The notes below the pieces were generated by a model that was not told the DNA's origin, made no database searches, and was given only the letters and a program-made list of their open reading frames with translations. A stretch of DNA of 14,541 bases from JAKACA01 sp050010115 (GTDB lineage: Bacteria; Actinomycetota; Acidimicrobiia; Acidimicrobiales; Bog-793). A program made the position numbers and the translations under genes. The stretch spans positions 1-14,541 of the forward strand of contig JBEKLQ010000105.1 in assembly GCA_050010115.1 (NCBI GenBank). The letters are read 5' to 3'. Numbering within the stretch: the stretch's first letter is position 1; the number at the start of each line of letters is the position of its first letter. Positions 14,013 through 14,541 of the stretch are shown piece by piece.

Positions 14013-14541
14013 CTAGCGGCCGATCTCATCCAACCGGCCGGCCAGGTACTCCCGCTCCACCTCGTTGCCGGTGAGCGCCAATGCTTCCTCGTAGGCCGCG
14101 TGAGCCTCGGTCAACCGGCCGAGCCGCCGGAGGAAGTCCGCACGAGCGGCCGGCAGGTAGGAGTAGCCCCGGAGCTGCGGCTCACCGACGAGCAGATCGA
14201 GCTCAACGAGACCCGCCAGCGGCCCATCGGCCATCCCGACCGCGACCGCCCGGTTCAGGGCCACGACGGGAGATGGCCAGGTGGCGCAGAGCTGGTCGTA
14301 CAAACCGACGATCCGGGGCCAGTCGGTGGCCTCCCACGTGGGGGCCTCCGCATGGACCGCGGCGATGGCGGCTTGCAAGGCGAACCGGCCCGGCGGGCGC
14401 CGGCGGAGCGCTTCGCCCACCAGGCCGAGGCCCTCGGCGATGGCGGCGCCGTCCCATCGGCGCCGATCCTGCTCGTGCAGGAGGAGCAGGCGCCCGTCGG
14501 CACCGACGCGGGTCGCCCGTCTCGAGTCGGTGATGAGGATG
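14013..14541 (-). CDS. ECF RNA polymerase sigma factor, ECF42-like (C-terminal part, runs off window end)
   Basis: The 175 visible residues end at TAG (14013-14015), and the frame is open to the window edge. The sequence LITDSRRATRVGADGRLLLL, then HEQDRRRWDGAAIAEGL, then FALQAAIAAVHAEAP, DWPRIVGLYDQL, SPVVALNRAVAVGMADGP and YLPAARADFLRRLGRLTEAH matches the TPR-like C-terminal extension (DUF6596 region) of ECF42-type sigma factors. The sigma2 and sigma4 domains lie beyond the window. Members of this group have no anti-sigma factor. They are usually encoded beside DGPF/YCII-domain proteins and use the C-terminal extension for control. No such partner is on the downstream side, so it should be upstream, outside the window. 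The gene is convergent with kdpC and not part of that operon. Confidence 0.88.
   Translation of the reverse strand, partial: ILITDSRRATRVGADGRLLLLHEQDRRRWDGAAIAEGLGLVGEALRRRPPGRFALQAAIAAVHAEAPTWEATDWPRIVGLYDQLCATWPSPVVALNRAVAVGMADGPLAGLVELDLLVGEPQLRGYSYLPAARADFLRRLGRLTEAHAAYEEALALTGNEVEREYLAGRLDEIGR

Overview
The window is high-GC bacterial DNA. Dense coding on both strands, GTG starts, 1-4 nt gene overlaps and the protein families present all fit an actinobacterium (Actinomycetota). These families include a PRC-barrel protein, an ECF sigma factor with a TPR-like tail, a small DUF4267-like membrane protein and the remnant of an SCASA-type repeat protein. A lineage such as Acidimicrobiia is possible but cannot be fixed from sequence reading alone. 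I see no rRNA, tRNA, CRISPR array, insertion sequence or phage gene.

Layout. (1) Positions 1-190 (-) hold the N-terminal part of a PRC-barrel protein, followed by about 320 bp with no convincing gene. (2) Positions 510-1520 (-) encode a zinc-free NADP-dependent MDR oxidoreductase. Divergent from it is a small membrane protein (1588-2001, +), followed by a full-length glutamate decarboxylase (2094-3500, +). (3) Positions 3639-3767 (+) are a possible 42-residue gene whose stop overlaps the start of a 546-residue Gfo/Idh/MocA oxidoreductase (3767-5407). The N-terminus of that enzyme looks like a decayed GroES-type alcohol dehydrogenase domain. (4) Positions 5408-5832 are largely non-coding, with a decayed repeat-protein fragment and a 9-bp tandem repeat. 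A stand-alone GIY-YIG-like protein follows (5833-6258, +). (5) On the minus strand, a DHA2-type MFS exporter (8361-6826) and a hotdog thioesterase (6756-6343) form a likely two-gene operon. (6) Positions 9307-8564 (-) encode a KdpD-like membrane/GAF protein with no kinase domain. It is divergent from a compact K+-uptake operon: a small membrane peptide, then kdpF, kdpA, kdpB and kdpC (9441-13930, +), each gene overlapping the next. (7) Positions 14013-14541 (-) hold the C-terminal part of an ECF42-type sigma factor that continues past the window.

How the genes fit together. The Kdp block is the clearest functional unit: a P-type ATPase complex for high-affinity K+ uptake, facing a truncated KdpD homologue across a 133-bp region rich in TTGAC repeats and palindromes. 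No full kdpD and no kdpE are present. Glutamate decarboxylase consumes protons, and Kdp answers low K+ or osmotic stress. With the MFS exporter and the quinone/enone-type reductase, the region has a stress-response flavour, but the genes sit in separate transcription units and I see no proof of joint control.

Most worth a second look: the kinase-less KdpD homologue with its shared promoter region, the oxidoreductase with a vestigial GroES domain and its coupled small ORF, and the stand-alone GIY-YIG-like protein.
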